A stretch of DNA of 64,000 nucleotides from an uncultured Bacteroidales bacterium (lineage in GTDB: Bacteria > Bacteroidota > Bacteroidia > Bacteroidales > ML635J-15). Below are positions 36,208 through 45,142 of this stretch, piece by piece. The stretch spans positions 1 to 64,000 of the forward strand of contig CALDKB010000017.1 of the NCBI GenBank assembly GCA_937899245.1, given 5' to 3'. Each line of letters starts with the position of its first letter. The first letter of the stretch is position 1. The notes beneath the pieces were generated by a model. It saw only the letters and a program-made list of their open reading frames with translations, had not been told where the DNA came from and did not search any database. A program made the position numbers and the translations under genes.

Positions 36208-37944
36208 TTACCTTCTTTTCAGGACAATTTTATTCATCACAAGCCCCAAGTCATCAAGCTTGCCTGACATAACGTCACTACGCACGCAAAAATCCGTTTT
36301 TCCTTTGGCAATATTCAACTTGCCTACATAACAGGTCTGCATCATATCATCTACGCCAGGAAGCACGCATACAATAGAATCTGAGCCACAAGCAAACAGA
36401 TATCTCTTGTCGTAATAATCTGGAGTGTAAACAGCAAATACATCATATTCGGCACCTTCCACAACATCAACATGCCAAGAAATCCACGAATTCATTTGGG
36501 AGGAAAGATAGCTTCTCGAATCAAAAGCAGCATGGACAATACAATCTTCTTCCAATAGGACATAATTGCCATCACCGTCAGGTTCAATATATTCAGGTTC
36601 GACTACTGGCGCCCCATCGAACTCAAGAACAACGACATAAACATCCCCCATCCTATCTTCAGGCAATTTTACAACGATATTATTACCGTCAGAAAACGAC
36701 AGCGGCATACTATTTTCAAGCACATAAGCCCGAAGCGGAATAGACTTCAACCCATAGCAGTCGAGTTCGGAAATAGAATCAACAACAGTAAAATACAATC
36801 TATTAGCGCCAAGCGTCGCAAATGCACCTGTAAGCTTTTCAAATGAGGAAGCCTTTGTTCCATAAATAGCTTCCGAATTCTGCGATACCCACTCGCCAAT
36901 CCTTGAAAACACACGTTTCTCATAATCTATTATTTCGCCATTACCAGTCGGACCAATGTTCAGCAGGAAAACACCGCCATGGCTTACTGTGCTCATCAAA
37001 CGACATATCTGGCAACGAACCTGCACCTCCTCATCAGGGCGCTCCTGCCACGAACGATAGCCCCAGGTACCATACAAAGACGCAGGATTATCCCATTGCG
37101 TTTCAGAATATCCAGCGACAACACCATTATCTGGCAAAGTCAAATAATCGCCTTGATTATTCATTATCCGCCCACTGATTAGACACGATGGCTGCAACGA
37201 CTTTACAACTTTGCGGAAACGTTGGCTCTGGCTCTCAGTCGGCAAGCCCATATCGAACCATATTGTTTCAATTTCGCCATAATTTGTCAGCAACTCGGTT
37301 AGCTGTGCGACAATGCACTCCTCAAGTTCTGGCGTAATAGCCTCAATCGGGCTATATACTTGATTTACATACTCTGTACAGTTGGTAGTTGAATCCGGGT
37401 CCAAGCGTGGAATACCGCTATCAAAATGCCAGTCTGGCAAAGAATAGTACAAGCCAAATTTTACACCATGCCTTTTGCAAGCATCCGCTAGCTCGCCAAC
37501 AATATCCTTTCCATACGGCGTAGCATCCACCACGTTATAGTCGGTTGTAGCAGTCTTGAACATACAAAAGCCATCATGATGTTTAGCCGTAAAGACAATG
37601 TATTTCATGCCTGCCTCCTTAGCCAGTTTCACCACCTCGTCGGCACTCCATCCCACAGGATTGAACTCCTGTGCAAGTTTTTCGTATTCAGCCGCAGGAA
37701 TTCGAGCATGATTCATTATCTGCTCCGAATAATATGGAATCTTTTCTCCTTTCCACACTCCTGCAGGAATAGAATAGAGTCCAAAATGAACAAACATTCC
37801 CAGTTTGTCGCCGTGCCATTCTTCAAGGTGCTTTGCCGTTTGCTCATCAACATGGCCCTGACATTTATCGCCGCCATCTGCACAAGCAGTTGCGCTTGCC
37901 AGCAAAACGGCGAAGGAAACAAGTATAAATAAATGCCTACACAT
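36208..37944 (-). CDS. Glycoside hydrolase family 29 alpha-L-fucosidase, lipoprotein
   Basis: The start at 37944 gives 578 residues and a lipoprotein-like signal (MCRHLFILVSFAVLLASATAC). The frame opening at 37977 lies inside the pepD terminator and is rejected. The GH29 domain shows 'KLGMFVHFGLYSIPAGVW', 'YIVFTAKHHDGFCMFKT', 'KFGLYYSLPDWHF', the nucleophile Asp region 'ETIWFDMGLP' and 'GGVFLLNIGPTGNGEI'. C-terminal beta domains follow (about 400-578). It would remove alpha-L-fucose from host or plant glycans at the cell surface or in the periplasm. No SusC/SusD pair or sulfatase is near, so it is not in a classical PUL. Confidence 0.9.
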   Translation of the reverse strand: MCRHLFILVSFAVLLASATACADGGDKCQGHVDEQTAKHLEEWHGDKLGMFVHFGLYSIPAGVWKGEKIPYYSEQIMNHARIPAAEYEKLAQEFNPVGWSADEVVKLAKEAGMKYIVFTAKHHDGFCMFKTATTDYNVVDATPYGKDIVGELADACKRHGVKFGLYYSLPDWHFDSGIPRLDPDSTTNCTEYVNQVYSPIEAITPELEECIVAQLTELLTNYGEIETIWFDMGLPTESQSQRFRKVVKSLQPSCLISGRIMNNQGDYLTLPDNGVVAGYSETQWDNPASLYGTWGYRSWQERPDEEVQVRCQICRLMSTVSHGGVFLLNIGPTGNGEIIDYEKRVFSRIGEWVSQNSEAIYGTKASSFEKLTGAFATLGANRLYFTVVDSISELDCYGLKSIPLRAYVLENSMPLSFSDGNNIVVKLPEDRMGDVYVVVLEFDGAPVVEPEYIEPDGDGNYVLLEEDCIVHAAFDSRSYLSSQMNSWISWHVDVVEGAEYDVFAVYTPDYYDKRYLFACGSDSIVCVLPGVDDMMQTCYVGKLNIAKGKTDFCVRSDVMSGKLDDLGLVMNKIVLKRR

Positions 37945-37960
37945 ACGAATAATCAAAAAA

Positions 37961-37980
37961 AAGGTGGATTTCTCCACCTT
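37961..37980 (-). terminator. Terminator of pepD
   Basis: AAGGTGGA and TCCACCTT form an 8-bp stem with a 4-base loop. On the minus strand the stem is followed by a T-run. It lies 22 bases after the pepD stop. Confidence 0.88.
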
Positions 37981-38001
37981 TCATATCATATAAAGAAACT
38001 A

Positions 38002-39459
38002 TTACTTCTTAGGAATGTTCTTAAGAACTTCAACCAACAAGTTCCAGAATCTTCCAACACTTTCGATATTAACTCTCTCGTCCGGTGAGTGCGGATGTTC
38101 GATAGTTGGACCGAAAGAAACCATATCCCAATCGTAAACAGAGCCGAACAAACCACATTCAAGACCAGCATGGATAGCCATAATCTTTGGTTCCTTCTTA
38201 TACAGCTTCTTGTAGCAAGTCTTCATGGTGTTCATGATTGGAGATTCCATATTCGGATTCCAACCCGGGTATTCGCCTGTAAATTCAGCCTTAGCACCAA
38301 TCAGATCGAATACGGTTCCAATCTTAAACATAGTGCCTTCCTTAGCCGAATTTACTGAACTACGAGTCAAGCACTTAACAGAGAACTTTCCACCCTTAAC
38401 CTCGATAATTGCAAGGTTGTTTGATGTTTCAACCAAACCTGGCATAGAATCGCTCATTCTAACAACGCCATTCGGACATACGAATGTAGCCTTGATAATA
38501 TTTACAGCAGTCTTGTGAGGAACAACCATTGTCGGAGCCTTCTTTACCTTTTCAACTGTAAAAGAAAGATTCTTTTCTGTTACCTTGAATTCCTCACGAT
38601 AAATATTCTGATAGTTTGCAACTTCAGCCTTCAGAGTTTTAGCCTCTGCCCTTGGAACCATAATGATTGCATAAGCTTCACGAGGTATAGCGTTTCTCAT
38701 GTTTCCGCCTTCGATTTCAACAAGTTCGTAATTGTACTTGTAGTTGTAGCGGTTCAAGAATCTAACCAAAAGCTTATTAGCATTAGCGCGACCGATATTG
38801 ATATCCATACCGCTATGACCACCGTTCAAACCGCCAACGCAAACTTTATATGCCTCGTAACCTTCTGGAGCAGGAACTTCCTTATATGATTTGTTAATGT
38901 TGACATCAACGCCACCAGCACAACCAACGTAAAGTTCGCCTTCGGTTTCAGAGTCCATATTGATTAAAATCTTGCCGTTGAGAACGCCGGCCTTCAAATG
39001 GTTTGCACCGGTCATGCCAGTTTCCTCATCAACAGTAAACAAGCATTCTATTGGACCATGAGCAATGTCCTTCGATTCAAGGACAGCCATTGCTGCAGCA
39101 CAGCCCATACCGTTGTCGGCACCCAATGTAGTTTCGTTTGCACGAACCCAATCGCCGTCAATAATAGTTTCGATAGGATCCTTTGTGAAGTCGTGCTTCT
39201 TTGCATTGTTCTTCTGAGGAACCATATCAACGTGTCCCTGAAGGATAACACCAGCACGGTTTTCCATACCCTTAGTTGCAGGCTTGCGGATAATTACATT
39301 GCCAGTTTCGTCAACTATTGTTTCAAGACCTAATTTCTCGCCGAAATCCTTAAGATAAGCGACAACCTTTGCCTCGTGCTTCGATGGACGAGGAATCTGA
39401 GTAAGTGCATAAAAGTTTTTCCAAACATTCTGCGGATTCAATTTTGTGATTTCACTCAT
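38002..39459 (-). CDS. pepD: Aminoacyl-histidine dipeptidase (beta-Ala-His dipeptidase, M20 family)
   Basis: The 485-residue metallopeptidase cleaves Xaa-His and other dipeptides in the cytoplasm. Zinc-site segments are 'LQGHVDMVPQK', 'TLGADNGMGCAAAMAVLES', 'FTVDEETGMTGANHL' and 'INMDSETEGELYVGCAGGVD'. The C-terminal 'HAGLECGLF' holds the last ligand. The length matches E. coli PepD. It has its own -7 box and terminator, so it is a single-gene unit that probably supports growth on peptides. Confidence 0.95.
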   Translation of the reverse strand: MSEITKLNPQNVWKNFYALTQIPRPSKHEAKVVAYLKDFGEKLGLETIVDETGNVIIRKPATKGMENRAGVILQGHVDMVPQKNNAKKHDFTKDPIETIIDGDWVRANETTLGADNGMGCAAAMAVLESKDIAHGPIECLFTVDEETGMTGANHLKAGVLNGKILINMDSETEGELYVGCAGGVDVNINKSYKEVPAPEGYEAYKVCVGGLNGGHSGMDINIGRANANKLLVRFLNRYNYKYNYELVEIEGGNMRNAIPREAYAIIMVPRAEAKTLKAEVANYQNIYREEFKVTEKNLSFTVEKVKKAPTMVVPHKTAVNIIKATFVCPNGVVRMSDSMPGLVETSNNLAIIEVKGGKFSVKCLTRSSVNSAKEGTMFKIGTVFDLIGAKAEFTGEYPGWNPNMESPIMNTMKTCYKKLYKKEPKIMAIHAGLECGLFGSVYDWDMVSFGPTIEHPHSPDERVNIESVGRFWNLLVEVLKNIPKK

Positions 39460-39505
39460 AATCTTATTTGTTTTTTAATTTGTTTGTAACATAATTTAGT
39501 GATGG

Positions 39506-39513
39506 CAAATGTA
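39506..39513 (-). promoter_or_regulatory. Putative -7 box for pepD
   Basis: TACATTTG on the minus strand matches TAnnTTTG, 47 bases upstream of the start codon. Confidence 0.5.
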
Positions 39514-39533
39514 AAAATATTTCGAATAGAAAA

Positions 39534-39850
39534 CTAAAAAAAATGATATTTTGTAAGGCCTGCCGCTTCTAATTTCTCTTCATCATAACTCCAATATATT
39601 TTGTCCATACGATAATGATGATGCGCCACTTAATATATTCGACTCCTTATATCTTTTATTTGAACAACGCATGTTTCCCTATTGCTAATTTTATATGGAT
39701 AATTCATCCGCAATCATAAATTCTTTATAATTGTAGTAACCTAAAGTCATATACATGCTGTCGTTTCGAAAAAAACTTCGTCGTAACCACCTCTTATCTT
39801 TTCGCTTGCAAAAGAACCATCCATGTTAATCTTAAAAACATTTCGGCATG
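39534..39850 (-). pseudogene. Decayed remnant of an unknown protein gene
   Basis: The 490 bases between pepD and the tandem-thioredoxin gene contain no intact ORF, but protein-like pieces follow each other on the minus strand in shifting frames. They are 39849-39747 ('NVFKINMDGSFASEKIRGGY...'), 39756-39691 ('MYMTLGYYNYKEFMIADELS') and about 39690-39534 ('KISNRETCVVQIKDIRSRIY', stop, then '...DKIYWSYDEEKLEAAGLTKY'). Joined over two frameshifts and one stop, they would read as the C-terminal 100 residues or so of a protein. The parent family is not recognised; the style recalls six-bladed propeller proteins of Bacteroidales, which is only an impression. Confidence 0.4.
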
Positions 39851-39922
39851 CACATTGCAATATAAATGTTGGTTGTTAAAATAATTTTAAGGTTACTATA
39901 TCAATATAAAAGTATAGTTTCT

Positions 39923-39930
39923 TATCTTTG
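39923..39930 (+). promoter_or_regulatory. Putative -7 box of the thioredoxin-LysM-rseP-porZ-recO operon
   Basis: TATCTTTG matches TAnnTTTG, 20 bases before the first gene of the operon. No clear -33 TTTG is present. Confidence 0.55.
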
Positions 39931-39950
39931 TAAATTAAAATTCTTGTGCG

Positions 39951-41021
39951 ATGAAAAAGGTCTTGTTCATTGTTATAGCATTTGTTGCTGCAGCACAAGT
40001 TGCTCCGGCACAAATAAAATGGATGAGCATCGAAGAGGCGATGAAAAAGCAGGACTCGGTGCCCAAAACAGTAATGATCGACATGTACACCGACTGGTGT
40101 GGATGGTGTAAAAAAATGGATGCCGAAACATTCAGCAATCCTGAACTTGCTGCATATATAAACGCGAACTTCTACCCGGTAAAGTTCAATGCCGAGACCA
40201 ACGACACCGTGTTGTTCCCAGTAAAATCGAAGAACGAAAAAACAGGCGAAACAGTAACCGAATGGAAGCCGTTCATCAACCCGCAACTAGGAAACCGCTC
40301 ACCGCATATGCTCGCTCAAATGCTACTGAGCGGGAAAATGTCATACCCTTCGATTGTTTACATCGACTTTGAAGGAAACATTGTTCCGATTGCCGGATAT
40401 ATGTCGGTCGAAAACCTAGAGCCAATCCTTGTATATTTTGCAGAAAGAATAAACAAATACAGCGATTGGGGAGAATACATGAACTGCTATAATGCAACCT
40501 TCCGTGCCGATCTTGACACCACCGACTTTTTCAACGGTACCGTAAAGTGGGAAGACTTCAACACAGCCGTTGAAAAAATGAAAAAAGAACCAAAAAAATT
40601 GCTACTATACATTTATTCCGACTGGAATTCGAGCAGCAAGCTAATGCAAGGCGGATCGTTTAAAGAGACCGAACTTGCCAATTACATAAACGAAAACTTC
40701 TACGCAGTAAAAATCCCATACGACATTACCGACACACTAAAAATTGCCGGACGGGAATTCGTTAACGAGAAAAATCAAATACAATATCCGAACCAGCTTG
40801 TCCTGTCGCTTTTGCACCCCGACTACAGAATACCCGCATTTGTAATATTCGACGAACATGCAACTCACCCAATCTTCATACAGAGAGGATTTTCTTCATA
40901 CACCACTATCGAAAAACTTATTACATATTTTGCAGACGACCTGAACCTTAAAGGTGTCGACCTACAAGAATACTACAACAACTACACTTCAAAAATTCAC
41001 GGGAACAAACAAAAAAAATAA
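39951..41021 (+). CDS. Exported tandem thioredoxin-domain protein (second domain without cysteines)
   Basis: The 356-residue protein has the signal peptide MKKVLFIVIAFVAAAQVAPA and two thioredoxin folds in tandem. The first (about 25-170) has Cys50-Gly-Trp-Cys53 in 'DMYTDWCGWCKKMDAETF' and a cis-Pro in 'MSYPSIVYIDF'. The second (about 190-335) repeats the layout ('LLLYIYSDWNSSSKLMQGG', 'YRIPAFVIFD'), but the CxxC is replaced by Asn-Ser-Ser-Ser. The family is the DUF255/thioredoxin_7 type that reduces or oxidises periplasmic thiols. The dead copy could be a substrate-binding module. It leads an operon that contains PorZ, so help in folding secreted Cys proteins is conceivable. Confidence 0.85.
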   Translation: MKKVLFIVIAFVAAAQVAPAQIKWMSIEEAMKKQDSVPKTVMIDMYTDWCGWCKKMDAETFSNPELAAYINANFYPVKFNAETNDTVLFPVKSKNEKTGETVTEWKPFINPQLGNRSPHMLAQMLLSGKMSYPSIVYIDFEGNIVPIAGYMSVENLEPILVYFAERINKYSDWGEYMNCYNATFRADLDTTDFFNGTVKWEDFNTAVEKMKKEPKKLLLYIYSDWNSSSKLMQGGSFKETELANYINENFYAVKIPYDITDTLKIAGREFVNEKNQIQYPNQLVLSLLHPDYRIPAFVIFDEHATHPIFIQRGFSSYTTIEKLITYFADDLNLKGVDLQEYYNNYTSKIHGNKQKK

Positions 41022-41030
41022 TACAGCAAT

Positions 41031-42920
41031 ATGGCAAAAAAACTTTTAATAATCATATTGGCAACCTTTGCTTCATTCAACATATACGCACAAGCGAACA
41101 TTGAAATTTCACAGGAAAAGGTGGTGGAAAATGGGCAAAAGTATTACCTCCACACTGTCAGCCAGGGACAAACATTATACTCCATCTGCAAGGCATATTC
41201 GACCACGGAAAAGGACGTACTAAACTGTAATCCCGAACTGCAGTCCGGAACACTTTCCATTGGTCAAATCATTAAGATTCCAATCATCAACGAACTATCG
41301 AAGGATGGAAAGAGCATCGTATACACAGTAAAGAAAGGCGAAACATTATATTCGCTGCTCAAACGTTTCGAGACTACCGAAAAGGAATTCTATGAACTGA
41401 ACCCAAAACTCAGCAGAAGCGAAAGCATACGTGTTGGCGACGAAATATATTTTCCGCTAAAGGAAAAGGCAGGCTCAAACATAACCAACATTGCAAAGCC
41501 CAAAGAACCGGCAGAACAAGCGGCAAGCGAAGAGCCTAGAGACGACAACACATACATCTACCATACAGTTCAGCAAGGCGAAACATTGTTCAAGATTTCA
41601 AGACAGTATGATGTCACGCTAGCTGAAATATACGCACTAAACACCAACATAACCAACGGGCAACTATCAATAGGCGAAACTATACGAATCCGCAAAAAAC
41701 AAAACACAGACAATGAAAGCGAAGCTTCGCAGGCAGAAACAAACGCAGTTGACAATGGCAACATTTCAAGCACTTGTGAATCAGACAAATGGTACACCTA
41801 CGGCAAGACCTTCACAATTGCCATGCTGCTGCCACTTGAAACCGAAGCAAACATCAGGGACCTAATCAGTCAGGAAAATCACAACATAACACAAAGACTT
41901 AGAGCCGTAACCGAAAGAGCCGTTGACTTCTATTCTGGCGCCCTGGTCGCACTAGAAAGCTTCAAAAACGAAGACATCAAGATAAAAGTAAAAGTCTTCG
42001 ACATCGGCAAGGACAATGCAGTACTCACCTCGCTCGTCTCCGAGAACAAGTTCAACGACATCGACATGATTATCGGTCCGGCCAACAAAAGTCAAGTCGA
42101 CTATCTCAACTCAACTAACCTAGGCATACCAATGCTACTGCCATTCGTAAGCGATGAAGGTATTCTTAAGAGCAACCAGAACAACATAATGCTTAACCCG
42201 AGCAAGCAAGACATTCGCAACACAGTCGCAAAATATGCTTCACAAGTCGAAAACAGCAATGTCCTTATCATAAGAGGCACTACAGACGAATCGAAAATGC
42301 ACGCAAGCAAATATGCCGAAGCCATGCAAAATGCCAAAGTTACCGCAACGACCCTTGACTTCAACGGTGGAAGCATCGAAGCCATAGGTTCCTCACTGAA
42401 GAAAAATGCAAACAACATTATCATATTAACTTTTGAAAACGAATTGGGGATCAACAGAGTACTCACGCAAGTTTTCAAGCTTTGCAAAGACAACAACATA
42501 TCGCTTATTGCCGACCCAAAAATCATGAATTACGAAAATATTGACCCGAACTATTACGCAGAAGTCAAATACACATATTATTCCAATTCAAACATCAACT
42601 ACGACAATCCCGAAGTAAAGGATTTCATAAACAAATACAGGGAGGCATTCCTAAGCGAACCTAATACCGACGCATACATTGCTGCTGACGCAATAAAATA
42701 TTTCATCCCGATGCTAAAAAAAGCAGGGAAAGGATTTGCACCGTGCATCGACCAGGACTATGTACAGAACGGACTCGGAGGTGCAAAACAATATTGTAAA
42801 GCGACCAACTATGCGACCAATTCATACAGCAACAGAAAAGTATACATATACAGCATAGAGAAGGACTACACATTCAAACTTGTGTACTCAGAAGATCCGA
42901 AAACCGAAAGCGCAGAATAA
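41031..42920 (+). CDS. LysM repeats fused to a type 1 periplasmic-binding-protein domain
   Basis: The 629-residue exported protein (signal MAKKLLIIILATFASFNIYA) has three LysM repeats: 'YLHTVSQGQTLYSICKAY', 'YTVKKGETLYSLLKRF' and 'YHTVQQGETLFKISRQY', within about 35-230. A receptor-type ligand-binding domain like LivJ or LpoA follows (about 260-610: 'FTIAMLLPLETEANI', 'FYSGALVALESF', 'DMIIGPANKSQVDYLN', 'PMLLPFVSDEG'). LysM binds peptidoglycan. The second fold either senses a small molecule or, as in LpoA, regulates a penicillin-binding protein; that is inference. It lies 9 bases after the thioredoxin gene and one base before the RseP-like gene. Confidence 0.85.
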   Translation: MAKKLLIIILATFASFNIYAQANIEISQEKVVENGQKYYLHTVSQGQTLYSICKAYSTTEKDVLNCNPELQSGTLSIGQIIKIPIINELSKDGKSIVYTVKKGETLYSLLKRFETTEKEFYELNPKLSRSESIRVGDEIYFPLKEKAGSNITNIAKPKEPAEQAASEEPRDDNTYIYHTVQQGETLFKISRQYDVTLAEIYALNTNITNGQLSIGETIRIRKKQNTDNESEASQAETNAVDNGNISSTCESDKWYTYGKTFTIAMLLPLETEANIRDLISQENHNITQRLRAVTERAVDFYSGALVALESFKNEDIKIKVKVFDIGKDNAVLTSLVSENKFNDIDMIIGPANKSQVDYLNSTNLGIPMLLPFVSDEGILKSNQNNIMLNPSKQDIRNTVAKYASQVENSNVLIIRGTTDESKMHASKYAEAMQNAKVTATTLDFNGGSIEAIGSSLKKNANNIIILTFENELGINRVLTQVFKLCKDNNISLIADPKIMNYENIDPNYYAEVKYTYYSNSNINYDNPEVKDFINKYREAFLSEPNTDAYIAADAIKYFIPMLKKAGKGFAPCIDQDYVQNGLGGAKQYCKATNYATNSYSNRKVYIYSIEKDYTFKLVYSEDPKTESAE

Positions 42921-42921
42921 T

Positions 42922-44310
42922 ATGGGAGCATTAACAATGACAGTACAACTGCTATTAGCGTTATCGCTATTAGTTGTAATACATGAATTTGGCCACTACC
43001 TTGCCGCCAAGGCATTCGGAGTAAGGGTTAAGAAATTCTACCTGTTCTTCGACTTTCCTATGTTCTTCACCGAACCTACTTTTGCACTATTCAGGGCAAA
43101 AAAGGTAAATGGCAAATGGATTTTCAGCTGGTTTAGCCGCATGGCGCCACAATCCTTTGAGGAAGATGAAACAACTACTGAATGGGGCATCGGATATTTT
43201 CCTCTCGGAGGTTACTGCGCCATCGACGGAATGATTGACGAAACCACAAGCTCCGACCAGCTTCCAAGCGAACCAAAACCTTGGGAATTCAGGACAAAGC
43301 CTGCATGGCAGCGACTGATAATAATGGTTGGCGGTGTATTCATGAATGTAATCGCCGCTGTAGTGATTCTTGGATTCTGCCATCTCGCCTACACAAAGTC
43401 GTATCTACCAATAGAAAACGTCTCGGAAGGCATATATGCATCCGACTATGGCAAATTCATCGGATTTGAAAACGGAGATAAAATTGTTGCAATCAACGGA
43501 AAGGATGTCGAAAGATACGAAGACGTATTCTCAGCGAAACTGTTTTTTGCATCAACAATTACAATTGACCGCAACGGCTATCAAAAGGAAATCGAAATTC
43601 CAGACACCCTATATTCATATATGAAAAACGGGGGAATGCTGTTCGACCTGTCGAACCACAAAGTAACCATCGACAGCGTTGCATACGACATGGCAGCAAG
43701 CAAAGCCGGAATCAAACCAAATTCAAAGCTCATTTCCATAGACAATGCAGAAATCCAGAGTTTTGGACAAATGCGCGACCTGCTAAAACACAACAAAGGC
43801 AAAACACTCGACTTCGAATTAAATTGCAATGGCGAAGAATACACCAGAAGCGTTGATATCGACAGCACTGGCAAAATTGGAGTTTATGTTGAACAACCAC
43901 AATACGAAACAAAAGACTACAACATTGCCAGCGCCATGAAATACGGCTGGAAAGATGCCATGGAAACCCTTTATGCAAACATTAAGGGCTTCGGACTAAT
44001 ATTCAGCGGCAAGGAAAAAGCAAGCGAAAGCTTGCAGGGTCCAATTGGAATCGCAAAGGTGTACGGACCTGTCTGGAACTGGGAAAAATTCTGGAAGCTA
44101 ACCGGAATAATATCCATAATCCTTGCATTCATGAATATACTACCAATACCGGCGCTAGACGGTGGCCATGTTCTTTTCCTTACCATCGAAGCAATTACTC
44201 GCCGCAAAATACCAGACAAGATAATGGATATCATCCAGAGAATTGGGTTGCTCATACTGTTTGCACTGATGATATTTATTATCGGCAACGACATTATTAA
44301 CCTTTTTTAA
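42922..44310 (+). CDS. rseP: RseP-like site-2 intramembrane metalloprotease
   Basis: The start at 42922 directly follows the LysM gene stop and gives 462 residues. The upstream TTG frame at 42880 overlaps that gene and is rejected. The zinc motif H21-E-F-G-H25 sits in the first membrane helix ('VVIHEFGHYLAAKAFG'). A periplasmic part with PDZ-like segments follows ('ENGDKIVAINGKDVERYEDV', 'ASKAGIKPNSKLISIDNAEI'), and the second metal site is in 'NILPIPALDGGHVLFL'. Such proteases cut membrane-bound anti-sigma factors or clear signal peptides. The insert between HExxH and the PDZ region is long, as in other Bacteroidota homologues as far as I recall. Confidence 0.92.
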   Translation: MGALTMTVQLLLALSLLVVIHEFGHYLAAKAFGVRVKKFYLFFDFPMFFTEPTFALFRAKKVNGKWIFSWFSRMAPQSFEEDETTTEWGIGYFPLGGYCAIDGMIDETTSSDQLPSEPKPWEFRTKPAWQRLIIMVGGVFMNVIAAVVILGFCHLAYTKSYLPIENVSEGIYASDYGKFIGFENGDKIVAINGKDVERYEDVFSAKLFFASTITIDRNGYQKEIEIPDTLYSYMKNGGMLFDLSNHKVTIDSVAYDMAASKAGIKPNSKLISIDNAEIQSFGQMRDLLKHNKGKTLDFELNCNGEEYTRSVDIDSTGKIGVYVEQPQYETKDYNIASAMKYGWKDAMETLYANIKGFGLIFSGKEKASESLQGPIGIAKVYGPVWNWEKFWKLTGIISIILAFMNILPIPALDGGHVLFLTIEAITRRKIPDKIMDIIQRIGLLILFALMIFIIGNDIINLF

Positions 44311-44319
44311 TCAATGCCT

Positions 44320-45138
44320 ATGAAAAAGCTGTTTTTAATAATCATACTGGCAATGCTTGCATCAACAGCGATGCTTGCACAGGATTTCCTCGATTTTAAC
44401 AACGGCTACAACCGTCGTAAGCGTGTCCTTGTTGTTCCGTTTGACGAAAGAATATACTTCAACGACGCCACTCCTGAAATTGCACGGCGCGACGACCTGA
44501 CGCATGACGAGATAATGGAATATTTCCGTCACCAGCTTAACCTGCAGCTCACCAACTCGCTGATGGACTCCTGCGAAATTGTCGACCTCATGTCTAACAA
44601 CACCCGAGAAGACGAAGCCGACATTATAGGGCTCTACACAACGATGTCGTACATTCTGCAGCTTGCAGAACTTGAACCTGAAGAGGAACCGAAGAATATT
44701 ATTGCTCGCAGAAGAGCTGAAAAACTTGAGGAAATACGCAGGAAACAGCGTGAAGAAGAAATGGCGAACGCTCGCCCCGGAATACGCAACGGAGAACTTG
44801 TCGGACAAAAGCAAAATACCGACGACATGTACCTTCACATTGTTATCGAACAGCCAGAAGTTCTTAAGGAAATCGCTCAACGCCGACGCGTCGACTACTT
44901 TCTCTTTGTCAACCAGTTCGACATCAAGACCGACTTCCGCGACCCATATATGTCGGGCAACCCGAACATGCAAAGGCTCATGCGAGTTCACTTCAGCATT
45001 TACAATTCAAACGGAGAGTTCGTATCTGGCAATTACGCCAGCACAAAAATCCCATATTACGAAGATGACAAGGAACGTATTGTTAACCAATATTTCCCCG
45101 AAATTATGCGTCAAATCCTGAAGAAAATCAAATTCTAA
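44320..45138 (+). CDS. Exported protein of unknown function
   Basis: I do not recognise this family. The 272-residue protein (an ATG at 44314 would add two residues) begins with a signal peptide MKKLFLIIILAMLASTAMLA. A beta strand followed by 'RRKRVLVVPFDERIYFND' comes next, then a long charged helix (about 125-165, 'ARRRAEKLEEIRRKQREEE') and a mixed C-terminal half ('RVDYFLFVNQFDIKTDFRD', 'RLMRVHFSIYNSNGEFVSG'). The opening strand resembles the start of CsgG/DUF799-like proteins that assemble at the outer membrane, but this is only a loose likeness. It lies between rseP and rdgB with very short gaps, so it is part of the envelope operon. Confidence 0.75.
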   Translation: MKKLFLIIILAMLASTAMLAQDFLDFNNGYNRRKRVLVVPFDERIYFNDATPEIARRDDLTHDEIMEYFRHQLNLQLTNSLMDSCEIVDLMSNNTREDEADIIGLYTTMSYILQLAELEPEEEPKNIIARRRAEKLEEIRRKQREEEMANARPGIRNGELVGQKQNTDDMYLHIVIEQPEVLKEIAQRRRVDYFLFVNQFDIKTDFRDPYMSGNPNMQRLMRVHFSIYNSNGEFVSGNYASTKIPYYEDDKERIVNQYFPEIMRQILKKIKF

Positions 45139-45142
45139 AACA

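Noticed and set aside
44362..44991. Minus-strand frame of 209 codons
   Set aside because: It is antisense to the exported protein gene at 44320-45138, which has a signal peptide and fits the operon spacing. The minus-strand translation is Val/Phe-rich noise.
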